The notes under the pieces: model-generated
Seen by the model: only the letters and a program-made list of their open reading frames with translations
Databases searched by the model: none
What the model was told of the DNA's origin: nothing
Shown: piece by piece, positions 23,501-34,631 of the stretch
Layout: every line of letters begins with the position of its first letter
Numbering within the stretch: position 1 is the first letter of the stretch
DNA from: Mytilus galloprovincialis
Taxonomy: Eukaryota; Mollusca; Bivalvia; Mytilida; Mytilidae
Assembly: GCF_965363235.1 (NCBI RefSeq)
Contig: NC_134845.1
Coordinates: 13,268,101 to 13,332,100, forward strand
Direction: 5' to 3'
Length of the DNA stretch: 64,000 nucleotides
Translations under genes and position numbers: made by a program

Positions 23501-26500
23501 TAAAATCACAAAAAATACTGAACTTAGAGGAAGATCAATTGGGAAAGTCCATAATCACATGGCAAAATCAAATAACAAAACGCAATTGTCAAAGGCAACA
23601 CGAGGGATGTTTAAGTTTTAAAACATTTTCCCTGACCTTCATAGGTTACAGAACTTTGATGCATTACAAGTAAGTATTTTTTTCTTCAAATGTTTTAATA
23701 TCTTAACATGTTTGACACCAGTAAAATATTCATCTCATTCCAGAACCTAAAACTGTCAACGACAAATTGACATCAGCTACCGAAAATGCAGAAACAACTG
23801 GACAAGATGGTAAAAATGTCTTACTACTTAGTAGCTTGTCTCAAATTTTACTCTGCTGCTTTATTGTTAATGCAAATAGTAAAGAAATCATTGTTTATCA
23901 AATGAACATATCTTAGTGAGAGTTATTTAATAACCCTTCACATAGTCATAACAATAAACTGAATTTGGATATATGTAATAACAATGGGACTGGTTTTTGT
24001 TTGTTTTGTTTTTTGTATAACGGATTAAACCGACTGTTATTTATTACAGTAAGGCATTACTAGTTAAATTTTTAAATGTGAAGTTTGTTTTTGGACTTTT
24101 AAGTTTCAATTTCTCTTTGTTTTCTTTTTTTGCCTTTCTTTTATGTAATGCTGATGTTGCATATTCTGCTTGATGTCTTGACTTGTGTAAGTTGTCATTT
24201 GATTTTTTTCTTTACTATATATAGTACAAGACTAGTTTTCTTGCAAACAAATTTCGCAGGCAATAGTAGAAATACAATACATGAGATCATTCTATCAGAA
24301 ATATTTTAATATATTTCTGGTATCAGAAGAATACCTAACCCCAATTGTAGTGATTGAAATAAAAGGGTTTTTACTCCCTGAGCTATTTATACAAATTCGT
24401 TGTACTCCTAATCCAATTGAAAATTATGAAACATCACAATAATTATCATGATCGAAAAGGACAAGAAGACGTGTGATCCAATTGAACGTCTGAATAGCTT
24501 GCAAAGTAATGTTACCTCTTAACCTGAAGAAAACTTTTTTTGTAGAAAAATGCGTTCCTCAAACCTCGAATAAGCAAAACCCCCTCAACTCAATCACATG
24601 TTTCGTGTTGATATATATCCAATTAAACTATCACTGTTAGTTCCTATACAAAGTGCTTCTGACTAAGTTTTGGTTATTCCGCATTGTTCCACTGCACGTA
24701 ACATGATAATGGTCGATACAATAATATAGCAAATGCACTGGAATAAAGCAGTTAGTAACAGATAAAGGCAACAGTAGTATACCGCTGTTCAAAACTCGTA
24801 GAAATGTATAGTAAATTTACCTACCAGTAAATGTTGTTCTAAGATTTACTATTTAAAATGAAAGACTTCTTGACAAATGATATAATGCTCCTTCCGTTAT
24901 TCAATCATTTCCTCTGATGTCAAAATACAAATTGAAAAACAAATCAAACCTGCTTTGAAATTCTAAGGCGATGCTAATAAGTAACTGTATGAATATGAAT
25001 AAGGAACATGAGAAAAATGGTAAAAATTAAAGCATGGTAGCAGTAGTAAAAACGTCAATATCGGAATAGTTAATTGCCAACAAATATAACTGATATCAAA
25101 CACATAAATATCACCATGCTGTGATGAAAGGATGATGATTAATAATATATAATTTCAGATTTCGATTCCACTACATCGGATAATACCGACGAAAAAGGTA
25201 TGTTAATGCAAATTTTAAGATTGAACATAACTGATTATCTATCTCTAAAAACAATCGATCGAAGAAAAAGTATGATATTAAAAAAATGGTATATGAAGTA
25301 TATACATATAAACATGATAAAACAATACCAGTTTTACAGCAGCAGACGCATGTTTTCACCAATTACTGTATCTTCAGTGATGCTTGAATCCACAGTTATG
25401 GTTACAATCTTAAAATATTAACTGCTGTTGCAGGGTTAATAATTACAAACAGTATATACTGTAAAGCCAAACACGGACAAGAAAAAAAACCCAAATACTT
25501 GAGGAAGATACTTGTTTCTATTTTTTTCAAAATACTTTCTTGAATTTGGAACAGCAAATTTCAATAAAAACAATATCTATATTATCCTGCCAGTACGTAA
25601 TCATGGTAAGTCCTGTTCTTCTGTACTGAGGATTCAGTCAGAGCCAACAACCTAACAGTAGTAAAAACATTAAAAAGGACCAATTATTTTGCAACAGATA
25701 ACCAATTCGACAAGCAATGTCTCTACAGTTATGACAGAAGTCACAAAATTTTGTTCTGATCTTTAACATTATTTACAGAAGATTTACAGATAATGACAGC
25801 ATCGCTGATATAAAATGTTAGCTCCTGAGTGTTGACGTCTAGGCTTTTGTACCTTGAATAACAAAACCCCAACCGGAAGTGGTTTAAAAAAAGGTCATCT
25901 AAAAGAACATATAAATTGGCACGAAATACAATTATTTGTATAAACAATAGGCACTTCAATAAACACAGACAGATGACCGAATCAGATAAATCACTATCAA
26001 GATAAATCGCCTTATTTGAGTATGCAAAAGCTCTTTGCTCAGTGTTATCGTAGGGACAAAAATGGTTTCTTTCACCCATTTATCAAGATTACATTATTTT
26101 CAACTAAACATCTTTAATATTTATATTGATTAGAATACCTATGTTTCAACTGTAACACGGGCCACTGTAAACTAAATTATTGTCGTAACAATAAGAAACA
26201 CATTTTGATTTGATAAATTATATATTGTTTCAGTAAGTCAGAATGTGTTCGATGTTATTGTTCCAAAAACAATTATTATAACTGGAAGCATCATGACATT
26301 GATAGTCATTTGTGTGATAATGAAAGTACTTAGAATTGGAAACAAAAATGTTGTCACAATAGTGAATGAAGATCGACATCACTATGAGGAAATTGATGAA
26401 TCTTTCATCTTGCAAAACGATAACAATTTTCCAATAAATCATAGTGCCGGTTCTGATGGTACCCGTGATGAAATTTCTCAATACACAATGGATTTTCCGA

Positions 26501-26754
26501 ATCCCAACACTTCATTTGTCACTATAGCTGTTGGGGGAAATAACGAGAACAATGAGTATGAAAACTTTCAAAGAACTGACACAAATAGAACAGATGGTGC
26601 CTCCCTAAACATGTATGAGCGCAAGGACAAAACAATCCAAATGATGGCTATTCCACGTGTCAAACAGAACAAAACGGCTACGAAACGGAGACTGAATATG
26701 CTGCCATTGTTGGAGAATATAAAATTTGCTTTTACAAGATTGAACATTAAATGA
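15689..26754 (+). CDS. EGF-like single-pass receptor with tyrosine tail (gene 2)
   Basis: Five exons join without a frame break: 15689-15794, 20877-20923, 23744-23809, 25159-25197 and 26234-26754. Exons 1 and 2 give one 8-cysteine module, C-x11-C-x2-C-x8-C-x3-CC-x5-C-x5-C, resembling the atypical EGF repeats of MEGF10/Draper/SCARF proteins. Exons 3 and 4 are a Thr/Ser/Asp-rich stalk. Exon 5 has a TM segment (TIIITGSIMTLIVICVIMKV) and a tail of about 145 residues with HHYEEIDESF, EYENF and MYERK. YEEI is the classic Src-family SH2 docking consensus. Acceptors are TTTCAG or CTAG, and donors GTATGT or GTAAAA. The N-terminal ectodomain and signal peptide were not found, so the model is probably 5' incomplete. 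The second intron carries a minisatellite and the first a foldback-like element. Ligand unknown; a cell-surface recognition role is inference. Confidence 0.72.
15831..17448. mobile_element. Foldback-like element with about 20-bp tandem-repeat arms
   Basis: The left arm (15831-15962) repeats GCTAAAGTGCGATGG(AGTAC). The right arm (about 17325-17448) repeats the inverse, CCATCGCACTTTAGCGT. The arms face each other across about 1.4 kb, the architecture of foldback transposons with minisatellite termini. The interior holds a full copy of a common bivalve repeat (16075-16682) and about 600 bp of unrecognised sequence. It starts 36 bp after the 15794/15795 splice donor of gene 2 and ends at an (AT)n tract. 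I could not define a target duplication. Confidence 0.6.
16075..16682 (+). repeat. Bivalve repeat R4, copy 1
   Basis: Starts TTAGCTTACCTGGCCCGAAG and ends AGGTGAGCGACACAGGCTCT. Internal blocks AAAGCATTTAGAGCAAA, GGTTGCTGCCCCTGAATTGG and GGTTATTATCTTGAATA are shared with 36868-38795. It is a dispersed family common in bivalves as I recall it; the element class is uncertain. Confidence 0.65.
17451..17517. repeat. (AT)n microsatellite
   Basis: About 33 uninterrupted AT units directly after the right arm of the foldback-like element. Frames through it give meaningless Tyr-Ile repeats. Confidence 0.95.
17895..18062 (+). repeat. Solo Penelope-like 3' tail, copy 4
   Basis: From CCCCCTAGTTTTTTGGTGGG through ACCATGGCGTTGTCAGTTTG to GGTATCTTTCGTCCCTCTTT. 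It is close to the 9094-9330 tail but has no RT sequence upstream, so it is either a severely 5'-truncated insertion or a short non-autonomous derivative. Confidence 0.7.
18063..18939. other. Intron 1 of gene 2, no feature seen
   Basis: AT-rich intronic sequence between the Penelope tail and the next repeat. Nothing recognised. Confidence 0.35.
18940..19160. repeat. Dispersed repeat R5, copy 1
   Basis: Contains AAAACGGAAAGTCCCTTATC, AAAATCAAAAGCTCAAA and GTAGAAAATGGTGGATT. The same blocks occur at 43390-43500 plus 43785-43835, and inverted or partial at 23495-23600 and 47210-47310. Confidence 0.6.
19548..19680 (+). repeat. Mussel repeat R2, internally deleted copy
   Basis: ATACCAGGATAAACATTTTA and ACGCCAGACGCGCGTTTCGT are followed directly by the distal GCCTTAGTTCTTTTC block. 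The CATCAGTGACGC middle part present at 28344 is missing. Confidence 0.65.
19681..20876. other. Intron 1 of gene 2, distal part
   Basis: Mostly featureless. Bases 20675-20785 carry GAGAATGGAAATGACGAATG ... GTCAAAGAGACAACAGCCCG, an inverted fragment of the dispersed family seen at 31616 and 34054. Confidence 0.4.
20924..22149. other. Intron 2 of gene 2, proximal part
   Basis: No exon-like sequence with a conserved phase or cysteine pattern. A 109-codon frame at 21146-21475 has no recognisable motif. Confidence 0.35.
22150..23625. repeat. Complex minisatellite (33-57 bp units)
   Basis: Two interleaved unit types: about 33 bp (GATGGATGTTTTAACGTCTT + ACTTGTCACACGC) and 38-57 bp (TTTCATTTGTCGCATGGAA + CACAATGGATGTTTAAACG, some with AACTTTTCATAGGC). 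Units are homogeneous at 22240-22620 and more diverged after 22640. A dispersed-repeat fragment (GTTGGTGACCTTCTGCTGTT ... GGCACATTCCCCATTTCC, 23150-23240) has inserted into the array. A piece of R5 lies at 23495-23600. Whole array lies in intron 2 of gene 2. Confidence 0.85.
23810..25158. other. Intron 3 of gene 2
   Basis: No repeat or exon recognised. A small palindrome (ATCAGAAATATTTTAATATA... TTTCTGGTATCAGAA) sits near 24288-24328. Confidence 0.4.
25198..26233. other. Intron 4 of gene 2
   Basis: Plain AT-rich intron, no inserted element recognised. Confidence 0.4.
26234..26754 (+). CDS. Terminal TM/cytoplasmic exon of gene 2
   Basis: Opens after TGTTTCAG with TA completing the codon begun by the final G of exon 25159-25197 (Val). 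It is open for 173 codons to TGA at 26752-26754. The N-terminal 35 residues are hydrophobic with a flanking lysine; the remainder is polar, Asn/Asp/Glu-rich. Tyrosine motifs are YEEI near the membrane, then EYENF and MYERK. No kinase, death or TIR domain is visible. Confidence 0.75.
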
Positions 26755-27289
26755 TAGAAGGTGTATATTCGTTATCAGACGAACAAATTTTTAATACATT
26801 TCAACTTGCGCATGTTACGGAAATACTGATAGTGTAACCTGATCATTTAAATGTAGAAACACTTGCATGCAGTTCCATCAAAACTCAACATTATTTTATA
26901 TGTATAATCTTTTTATATATTTTACAATACTGTTGAAAATATTGACACTAACGAATGTTTTTTTTTAAGCCAAAATATTTGTATATTACCATCTTTTATT
27001 AGTATCGTTGTGCAAATCTACTTACATGTACATAATGTTTGCCCTATCTGCGCATCTATTCAAGACGATCAAGCACATATTAAATTTGCAGGTCAGTCCT
27101 TTTTATAGACTTATATAAGTATATATATATTTAAGTACATTGTACGTCTAAACTAAGAGACAACTTTACAACAGATCCATTAATTTGATCAGCAGTGAAG
27201 GTAACACATGGCTGAACATACTTTTTATTCATAATTACACGAACAATGTTAAATCTGCCAATTTGCAGAAGCAAATCTTTGGCAAAACT
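26755..27289. other. 3' flank of gene 2
   Basis: Probable 3' UTR and flank. ATTAAA occurs near 27079. No further gene or repeat seen. Confidence 0.35.
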
Positions 27290-27462
27290 TTTTGGAATTT
27301 CGGATTCTCAATGCTCTTCAACTTTGTACTTTTATGGCTTTATAAATATTTTGATATGAGCGTCACTGATGAGTATTATGTAGACGAAACGTGCGTCTGG
27401 CGTACTAAATTATAATCCTGGTACATTTGATATATATTTACACCACTGTGTCGATGCCACAC
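27290..27462 (-). repeat. Mussel repeat R2, minus-strand copy
   Basis: Reads inverted relative to 28344: TTCTCAATGCTCTTCAACTT, GAGCGTCACTGATGAGTATT, CGTGCGTCTGGCGTACTAAA, ending TATAATCCTGGTAC. It is followed by ACACCACTGTGTCGATGCCA, a block also typical of this family. It forms an inverted pair with 28344-28690 about 1 kb away. Confidence 0.7.
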
Positions 27463-27819
27463 TAGACGGGTCAATCATTTGTTGAGACCAATTCAGTCTA
27501 TACCAAGTTTATTAAGTATTGAATATGTTTATTAAGTCGAGACCATAGTTGAGTACAGTTACAAAATGTAAGTTCAGTTAAGTACTGTCGCAATTATGTC
27601 GAGTCTCATTAAGTAACATATGTGCTATACCTTACTGCCTTACTGGTCGAACTCAAAATATGGTCTCGTCAGACTCTGAAGTGTGTAGTTATAGAAGTAG
27701 TTAATAATAATGCTTATCTTTTTTCTCCTTCAAACAATTAAGTTTTATTACACAGGAATACTAGTATCTCAAATTTATCAGATGCAGTAACACCTACCGG
27801 AGATGTTTTATACATAAAG

Positions 27820-28285
27820 AAAAAAGAAGATATGGTATACTTGCTAATGAGACAACTCTCCACAAGAGCCTAAATGACACAGAAATTAACAACTATAGGT
27901 CACCGTACTGCCTGCAACAATGAGCAAAGCCAATACCGTATAGTCAGCTATCAAAGACCCGAAAATGTCCAAGAAAAACAATTCAAACGAGAAAACTAAA
28001 GGTCGAATTTATGTACAAAATGAACGAAAAACAATTATGTAACACATCAACAAACAGCAACCACTGAATTACAGGCTCCTGACTTGGACAGGCACATAAA
28101 TACAGAATGTGGCGGGGCTAAACATGTTAGAGGGATTACAACCCTCCCGTAAAATAGGACAGTGGTGTATCATTACAACATAAGAACGAACTATAAAAAA
28201 CGCTTGAAAAAGGCTAAACTCATCAAATGGATACACATAGAAATACTACACTGAGTGGACGTGGCCGGGTACTTGTATATCTCAA
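27820..28285 (-). repeat. Dispersed repeat R6, copy 1
   Basis: AAGAAGATATGGTATACTTG, GAGACAACTCTCCACAAGAG, CAGGCTCCTGACTTGGACAG and GAGTGGACGTGGCCGGGTAC. It is the inverse of 41805-42255, with a third partial copy at 63474-63668. No coding capacity remains. Confidence 0.75.
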
Positions 28286-28343
28286 CAACAACAAAAAAGA
28301 CAGACTTGAAAGTAATCGCAGTTAGATCAAAAAAAGTTATCAA

Positions 28344-28690
28344 AGGTACCAGGATTATAATTCAGTACGCCAGACGCGCGTTTCGTCTACAAAAATCTCA
28401 TCAGTGACGCTTATATCGAAATATGTATAATGCCAAACAAGTACAAAGTTGAAGAGCATTGAGGATCGAAAATTCCAAAAAAGTTGTGCCAAATACGGCT
28501 AAGGTAATTTATGCCTGGAATAAGAAAATCCTTAGTCCTTCGAAAAATTCAAAATTTTGTAAACAGGAAATTTATAAAAATGACCACATTATTGATATTC
28601 ATGTCAACACCGAAATGTTGACTACTGGGCTGGTAATACCCTCGGGGACGAGACGTCCACCAACAAAGCCTCTAACAACTAATAGAAAAA
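28344..28690 (+). repeat. Mussel repeat R2, longest copy
   Basis: Starts GGTACCAGGATTATAATTCA, then ACGCCAGACGCGCGTTTCGT, CATCAGTGACGCTTATATCG, GAAGAGCATTGAGGATCG, ATGCCTGGAATAAGAAAATC and CTACTGGGCTGGTAATACCC to GACGAGACGTCCACCAACA. The short frame at 28459-28710 is inside this repeat and is not a gene. Confidence 0.75.
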
Positions 28691-30203
28691 TGGAAAAAGC
28701 ATGCATCTAAGATTAAATTATCAATCAGTACATGTATTCGTTCGAAATATATTTCATGTCTATTTTTCTGTCATCCAATTAATATATCATCGCTGTCTTT
28801 GTATGATAGTATGAATTGCACACTGTATCAAATAATGCTAAATTCAGAGTTAGAGTGTGATAGTGCAAACTGTATTTTGATGTAAATTATTACAAAACAG
28901 TATTGAGTGTATGTAGACAAAACTTGCGAACATTTCGGATGAAAACTCAAGGAAACATTTTATATTTCATATAATGTAATCATTTCATTTTTTGGAAACA
29001 AGATAATCATGCATATAATCAAACATACAGTCCTAGCTTATTACAACATCAAATTATCATGAAATATTTGTTCAGGTAATGAAATGATCACTATAAACGG
29101 CCATGTATTCAAGTAATCAAAACCCCCATGATTAGGCTCATTATTATGGGCAGGCAGTAAGCCGGTCCATTATATGATATGGGTTTGAGATTTCGGATCT
29201 ACATTATTATTTTGTGCGGTATATGAAAATAAAAGATTTTATGTAGTTGAAATAAATATATTTCTTTAAATATTTTTCATATAAGAAGATGATGTCAAAC
29301 ATTTATAACAAGACATGTTCATTGTTTTATTATGTACATAACTTGTGACCTGTATTCGGGGACTTCCCAAACCAGGTTATTTTTTTAAATGTAAACAAGG
29401 TACAATGTTCTTACAGCAAATCGTCGTCGGAACATGGTAAATGATTTATAGTTTGCGTTATTTTCTCATTCTATATTCTATTTTGATTATAGTATTTCAG
29501 TTTTCATCATTTTAAAAAATAATCATAATAAAGATATATTTACTTAACGTAAATGATCTATGGAGTTTTTAATTGGTAACATGTTTCAGTAACTGAAAGT
29601 GATTTTCAAACCTCTTAAATATCCACTTGGTGCTTGTTAATACTTTGCAATTTAACTACAACCAAACAGATTTGTCAGTTGTTACGAAAAAAATAATTTG
29701 CTATACTGTCTGAGGCTCTCTGATTTTGAGTTGTAATATGAAGCAGTTCTTTAATCTGTCGTATACCCAATGAAGTTATGAAGGGATATGAAGTAAATGT
29801 ACATGAGACAATATTAATATAAATACATGGTTAAACCAAATATTGAAAATTTTTATTGTTGTCCTTCATCTTTAAGTCACGAGGCATTCAACAATGATTT
29901 ATATTTCACATACTTGGTAGTAAGTTCAAGTTTATCCTTTGCATTGGTTTGAGCAGAATTCATGGTTAAATATCATACAAAGCTACATTCCTATTTTTAT
30001 GACTGTTTGTTGATACTTTTAAATTTAACAAAGAGCGAATAGAAATGAAAACTTTATGTCTAGGATTTCCCTACCCTTTTACTGAGAGGAATAGTTCGAT
30101 ATTTGTTTGCTTTACTATTTTTATATCTTTTGTCAAACGAAGTTGGAGAAGAAATTTAATATTTCATCTGTCCATCATAATTATAGTTAATGTCCATTTT
30201 TCT
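28691..30203. other. No gene seen (28691-30203)
   Basis: AT-rich intergenic sequence without recognisable repeat or exon. Confidence 0.35.
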
Positions 30204-30367
30204 AGTTTAAACATATTTATTTATAGTCAATTGGGAAACAAGTAATTGAAATTTAATATATATCCGTTTCCACTTTACGGGTGCGAATGCTGCTTTTTAG
30301 TGGAATAAGCCTTCTCTTTTTCGAAATCTACAAGGGTGTCTTTTACGTGCAAGATATATGACTCTTA
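30204..30367 (-). repeat. Headless SINE fragment
   Basis: AGTTTAAACATATTTATTTA, TTGGGAAACAAGTAATTG, CCACTTTACGGGTGCGAATG and ACAAGGGTGTCTTTTACGTG match the body and tail of the SINE at 11035-11390. The tRNA-like head is absent (5' truncation). Confidence 0.7.
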
Positions 30368-31196
30368 ATAGATATTATGGTATGCTGTTTGCATGTAATG
30401 TTGGTAATTTTTTTTCTAACATGCATATTGGTTATTATCATATCAAAGCATAATTTAATACATGCAAAATTCATTGACAAACGCAATATTGTGTCAACGA
30501 AGCGTACAGTATAAAAAGGTGTAATGACAACGAAGCGTACACAACATGAAAATAAAGACATTTTAAAACGTGTATTTTTCTGTTTCTAGACACAACATAA
30601 AGAAACGATCTTAATACGTCTGTTAATTTTAACAATGAAATTTTCAAAAATGCATGATTTAAAAGCTATGAGGTACGAGAAACATTAATTTTTGAGTATC
30701 TAAAAATAACAAGCATGTTTATCATTGATATCGTCGTGCGTTTTTTAATGTTTGTATATAAAAATGTCACATATTTGAAAAATCTTTTAGTAACTAATGA
30801 GTATTATGGCAAAGAATATATTGGAGCAAAATATCCGAAGAATAGATATTGGATTTTCTTTAAAAGTATTATTTTTTTACTGTCTGAACTCAGTGTTACA
30901 CGGTGTGTTCAATTCGAACGCTTCAACGTCCGGTTTCATCTGTATCGGGGTTATATAGGGTGATACCACTTAGATAAAAATGGCGGAATTTCCTTATGAC
31001 CCCTTCTGTAGCCATTTTTTGTACGAAATTTTCAAACTTCAATTGTATCAAAACTACAGATATAATGAATAATTGAGATAGGCCATGATTTTGTACATAT
31101 ATCGAGGGGAAACTTGATGCAAAGCATTATTATTTACTGATTCATTGGATTTATTAGAAAAAGAGTACTTTGTGGCTAATAAACCAAGATTTTTAT
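30368..31196. other. No gene seen (30368-31196)
   Basis: A short duplicated phrase, CAACGAAGCGTACA, occurs at 30498 and 30529. Otherwise nothing recognised. Confidence 0.35.
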
Positions 31197-31535
31197 AGAA
31201 AATCCACAGCCTTTATTACAGAGATTTTTGTTATAAAATTTGAATCATTGATAACTCACTTGCTTTTCTATGATGTGCTAGTGTTTATTTTTTACAAAAT
31301 GTTCTAACCAACCTGTAAATTCCAAAATACCTCGTGCTGAGTCACTATATTCGAGCGCACCCTAAAAGGTATACTTGATTTGGTCCATAGTTTTATTTGT
31401 TATAACCAATAACTACAATAATAAAATTGTTTTGAGGAAATCAATGCTAGCACTTCATGCAATAATCCTATATCTATCCGTCATCAAATTGCCAAATATT
31501 AGAGTACAAGAATAAAAGGCTGTGGATTTCCTTTA
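31197..31535. repeat. Inverted-repeat element, about 340 bp
   Basis: GAAAATCCACAGCCTTTATT at the left is mirrored by AATAAAAGGCTGTGGATTTC at the right. The interior is non-coding. MITE-like. Arms are about 22 bp and I did not find a convincing target duplication. Confidence 0.55.
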
Positions 31536-31615
31536 AAATTTCCATATGTTTAGCATTGAATCAACACAAGGGTAATCATCCTTATTAATAAGTGTTTACT
31601 AAGGAAAATCTTAAC

Positions 31616-32105
31616 TTAAGTAGCTTTATGTCAGTTAACTTCTAGTAGTCTGTTGTTATTTATGTATTATTGTCATTTTGTTTATTTTCTTTGGTTACAT
31701 CTTCTGACATCAGACTCGGACTTCTCTTGAACTGAATGTTAATGTGCGTATTGTTATGCGTTTACTTTTCTACATTAGCTAGAGGTATAGGGGGAGGGTT
31801 GAGATCTCACAAACATGTTTAACCCCGCCGCATTTTTGCGCCTGTCCCAAGTCAGGAGCCTCTGGCCTTTGTTAGTCTTGTATTATTTTAATTTTAGTTT
31901 CTTGTGTACAATTTGGAAATTAGTATGGCGTTCATTATCACTGAACTAGTATATATTTGTTTAGGGGCCAGTTGAAGGACGCCTCCGGGTGCGGGAATTT
32001 CTCGCTACATTGAAGACCTGTTGGTGACCTTCTGCTGTTGTTTTTTTTCTATGGTCGGGTTGTTGTCTCTTTGGCACATTCCCCATTTCCATTCTCAATT
32101 TTATT
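31616..32105 (+). repeat. Dispersed repeat R7, copy 1 (about 490 bp)
   Basis: TCAGTTAACTTCTAGTAGTC ... CCTGTCCCAAGTCAGGAGCC ... GAAGGACGCCTCCGGGTGCG ... CTTTGGCACATTCCCCATTT. It is nearly identical to 34054-34530 and shares its 3' end with the fragment at 23150-23240. No open frame. Confidence 0.8.
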
Positions 32106-33469
32106 ATGCATACGGACCCTGGTCCTTGGCAGTTCGGCAATAGTATTGCATGAAATGCTATTAATCGAAATCAAAAGTGAAAGATTGAAAAAGTAAAATC
32201 AGCCGCTGGACGTTAAATAATGACCAGCCATTAAACGATGATACAATACAATCAATGTGTTTCTATCAATCATTTAATGATAATAAAAAACGTTTGACTT
32301 GATTGAAATACATTTAATTTATTTTAATTACATGTTTTTTCATCAATTAAACATTCTTATAAACAAGAAAATAGATTGATTGGTCGAGAAAAACTGACAA
32401 ACGTCATGGCATAACGAAAAAAAAAGACGCCAAAAAGACAAACAGACCAACAATATACTGCATAGATACAAAAGACTTAGTAACACGTACTCTAACACAT
32501 TTTGGAATTTCGTCTTTAAATCTGTTACCTTCGCCAGAGACATATATCTTAGACTCTGCCTTGGCTAAGTGAATTATTGAAACAAGAAGTATTATGTTAA
32601 CTTTTATTGTATGTAAAAGTGTATATAATGAAGTCTTTAAATATGTTGGCTCAATTTCACACCCATATCAACCCGAGACACGGATATAATCCCAGACCTT
32701 CACGAAGTATTATTTTGATGAGAATAATTTACCTTTGCAACTAGTACTGTGATTGCAATCGACATCACCACGGATTGGCGATACAGAACGGCTACCATTG
32801 ATTCTTTAAAATAGAAAATTGACTTGTTGTTTCTTATTATAATATATCATATCATAATGGTTAAAATTATGCTTTTGTTGTTTTAAAACACCGTTGCCTT
32901 TTTGTAGGGATGAATACAAATTCGATGGTTACATTATTGGAGCTAACTTTACTGTTTTCTTTCTTACAGTTTATTTTGATCATGCGCAAGCTCAAATCTG
33001 CTTACAATACTTATGGCGTTGCTTCAAGACAAACTGCAGCTGCTTAGAATTATCGGTCGTTTTAATTTTTTTAATCCGGTTAAGTACTTTAAGCTTTTCG
33101 AAAATTTATGTTAAATCGCATATATTTGGTGTAAATATGAAAATAATTCGAATGTTTTAAAGACTAGGGACGATGTGAAATGATTCTGACCTAGCTGTCT
33201 CTTATTGATGTATGCCTACCAATTTCCTATGAGAAACTTTTGAACTGTCTCTTATTGAAGACCTTACATCTGTAAATAAATGAAGACTTTAAGTTGTCTA
33301 TGAATGGCTGTATTTTTTTTTGTATTTGGGTTGCTGTTTCATTGGCAATATATTTTTTACTAACATTTCCAAATTCAATAGATGTTATAGGGGTTCTTAA
33401 TCAAAACAGATTTATGTTTCTGATAACAAAGTGCAATTTAAACCCGATGAGTAAGTTTTTGGCATGACA
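32106..33469. other. No gene seen (32106-33469)
   Basis: AT-rich. The phrase CTGTCTCTTATTGA is repeated at 33199 and 33246. No exon matching the receptor family. Confidence 0.35.
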
Positions 33470-33960
33470 CGGGCTAAGTATTTTTCATATCGTCGCTGGG
33501 CTTCTAAAAATTTGTAAGTTAAACATTTTTCAATAATAAATATCTCACAAACAGGCTTTGAAAATTTTGAATGCATGCTTCCAAAATGTCATATGTGAAC
33601 TTGAACATTTTTGTAAATAGCAGTGAAATAAAAAATTTGGCATTTCTGGATTTTCCAAGAACTTAAATTATTTTCACAGAAATAAAGAAATGTACAATTA
33701 TTTTTTTCACAAAGCCATCCTACAACGATTTTCAAGTTTTCATACAACATTTTGGAAGCAAACTTTACAAACAACTGACATTGGCAATTTTGTAATATGT
33801 CTTATTTCACAAATTTTGATTGGTCTAACTGTATGCTATTTTGTAATACCAAAGATTTCCTCCTGTCCAGACCATTGGTGTAAAAAAGTATTTTTAGCCA
33901 AAAAAAGTAATATACGACATTTTAGAAGCCCAGCGACGATATATGTTATGATGGTATGAT
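33470..33960. repeat. Imperfect long inverted repeat (about 490 bp)
   Basis: ATCGTCGCTGGGCTTCTAAAA near 33490 mirrors TTTTAGAAGCCCAGCGACGA near 33922. Inner blocks also pair: GCTTCCAAAATGTCATATGT near 33576 with the inverse of ACAACATTTTGGAAGC near 33745. It is probably a decayed MITE or a duplicated inverted fragment. Short frames through it (33589-33774, 33690-33959) are artefacts. Confidence 0.6.
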
Positions 33961-34053
33961 ACTAAACCCCTAACGGGAAGGATTGTGCCTGATATTCATA
34001 CTGTATGATGAAGACATAATCTTTCAATCAGTTTAATTAAAGTCTGGAGCTGT

Positions 34054-34530
34054 CATATCAGTTAAGTGCTAGTAGTCTGTTGTTATTTATGTATCATTGT
34101 CATTTTGTTCATTTCCTTTGGTTACATCTTCTGACATCAGACTCGGACTTCTCTTGAACTAAATTTTAATGTGCGTATTGTTATGCGTTTACTTTTCTAC
34201 ATCGGCTAGAGGTATAGGGGGAGGTTTGAGATCTCATAAGCATGTTTAACCCGCCGCATCTTTGCGCCTGTCCCAAGTCAGGAGCCTCTGGCCTTTGTTA
34301 GTCTTGTATTATTTTTAACTTTAGTTTCTTGTGTACAATTTGGAAATTAGTATGGCGTTCATGATCACTGAACTAGTGTATATATTTGTTTAGGGGCCAG
34401 CTGAAGGACGCCTCCGGGTGCGGAACTTTCTCACTGCATTGAGGACCTGTTGGTGACCTTCTGTTGTTGTCTGTTCTATGGTCGGGTTGTTGTCTCTTTG
34501 ACACATTACCCATTTTCATTCTCAATTTTA
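34054..34530 (+). repeat. Dispersed repeat R7, copy 2
   Basis: Same sequence as 31616-32105 with scattered substitutions, same orientation, ending TTACCCATTTTCATTCTCAA. Confidence 0.8.
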
Positions 34531-34563
34531 TCTAACATTTAAATGTGATTCACTCCTTTGTAG

Positions 34564-34631
34564 ATGTAACAATGTATATGGCTGTATTAATATAACAACT
34601 AGTACTCAACACACGGATGCTATCGTTTTTT
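34564..34631 (+). pseudogene. Spare second-half EGF exon, paralogous to 36657-36718
   Basis: TTTGTAG precedes ATGTAACAATGTATATGGCT, almost identical to the gene-3 exon at 36657. The exon is 68 bp (1+66+1), so phase is kept, and it reads CNNVYGCINITTSTQHTDAI before a GTAAGC donor. It lies upstream of the EGF first-half exon at 35214, so it belongs to a lost or different copy. Splicing it to the TM exon at 40719 would create TAG at the junction. Confidence 0.55.

Noticed and set aside
32894..33160. Possible further receptor exon after TTTTTGTAG
   Set aside because: No cysteine pattern, no TM plus basic stop-transfer, and no phase match with family exons.
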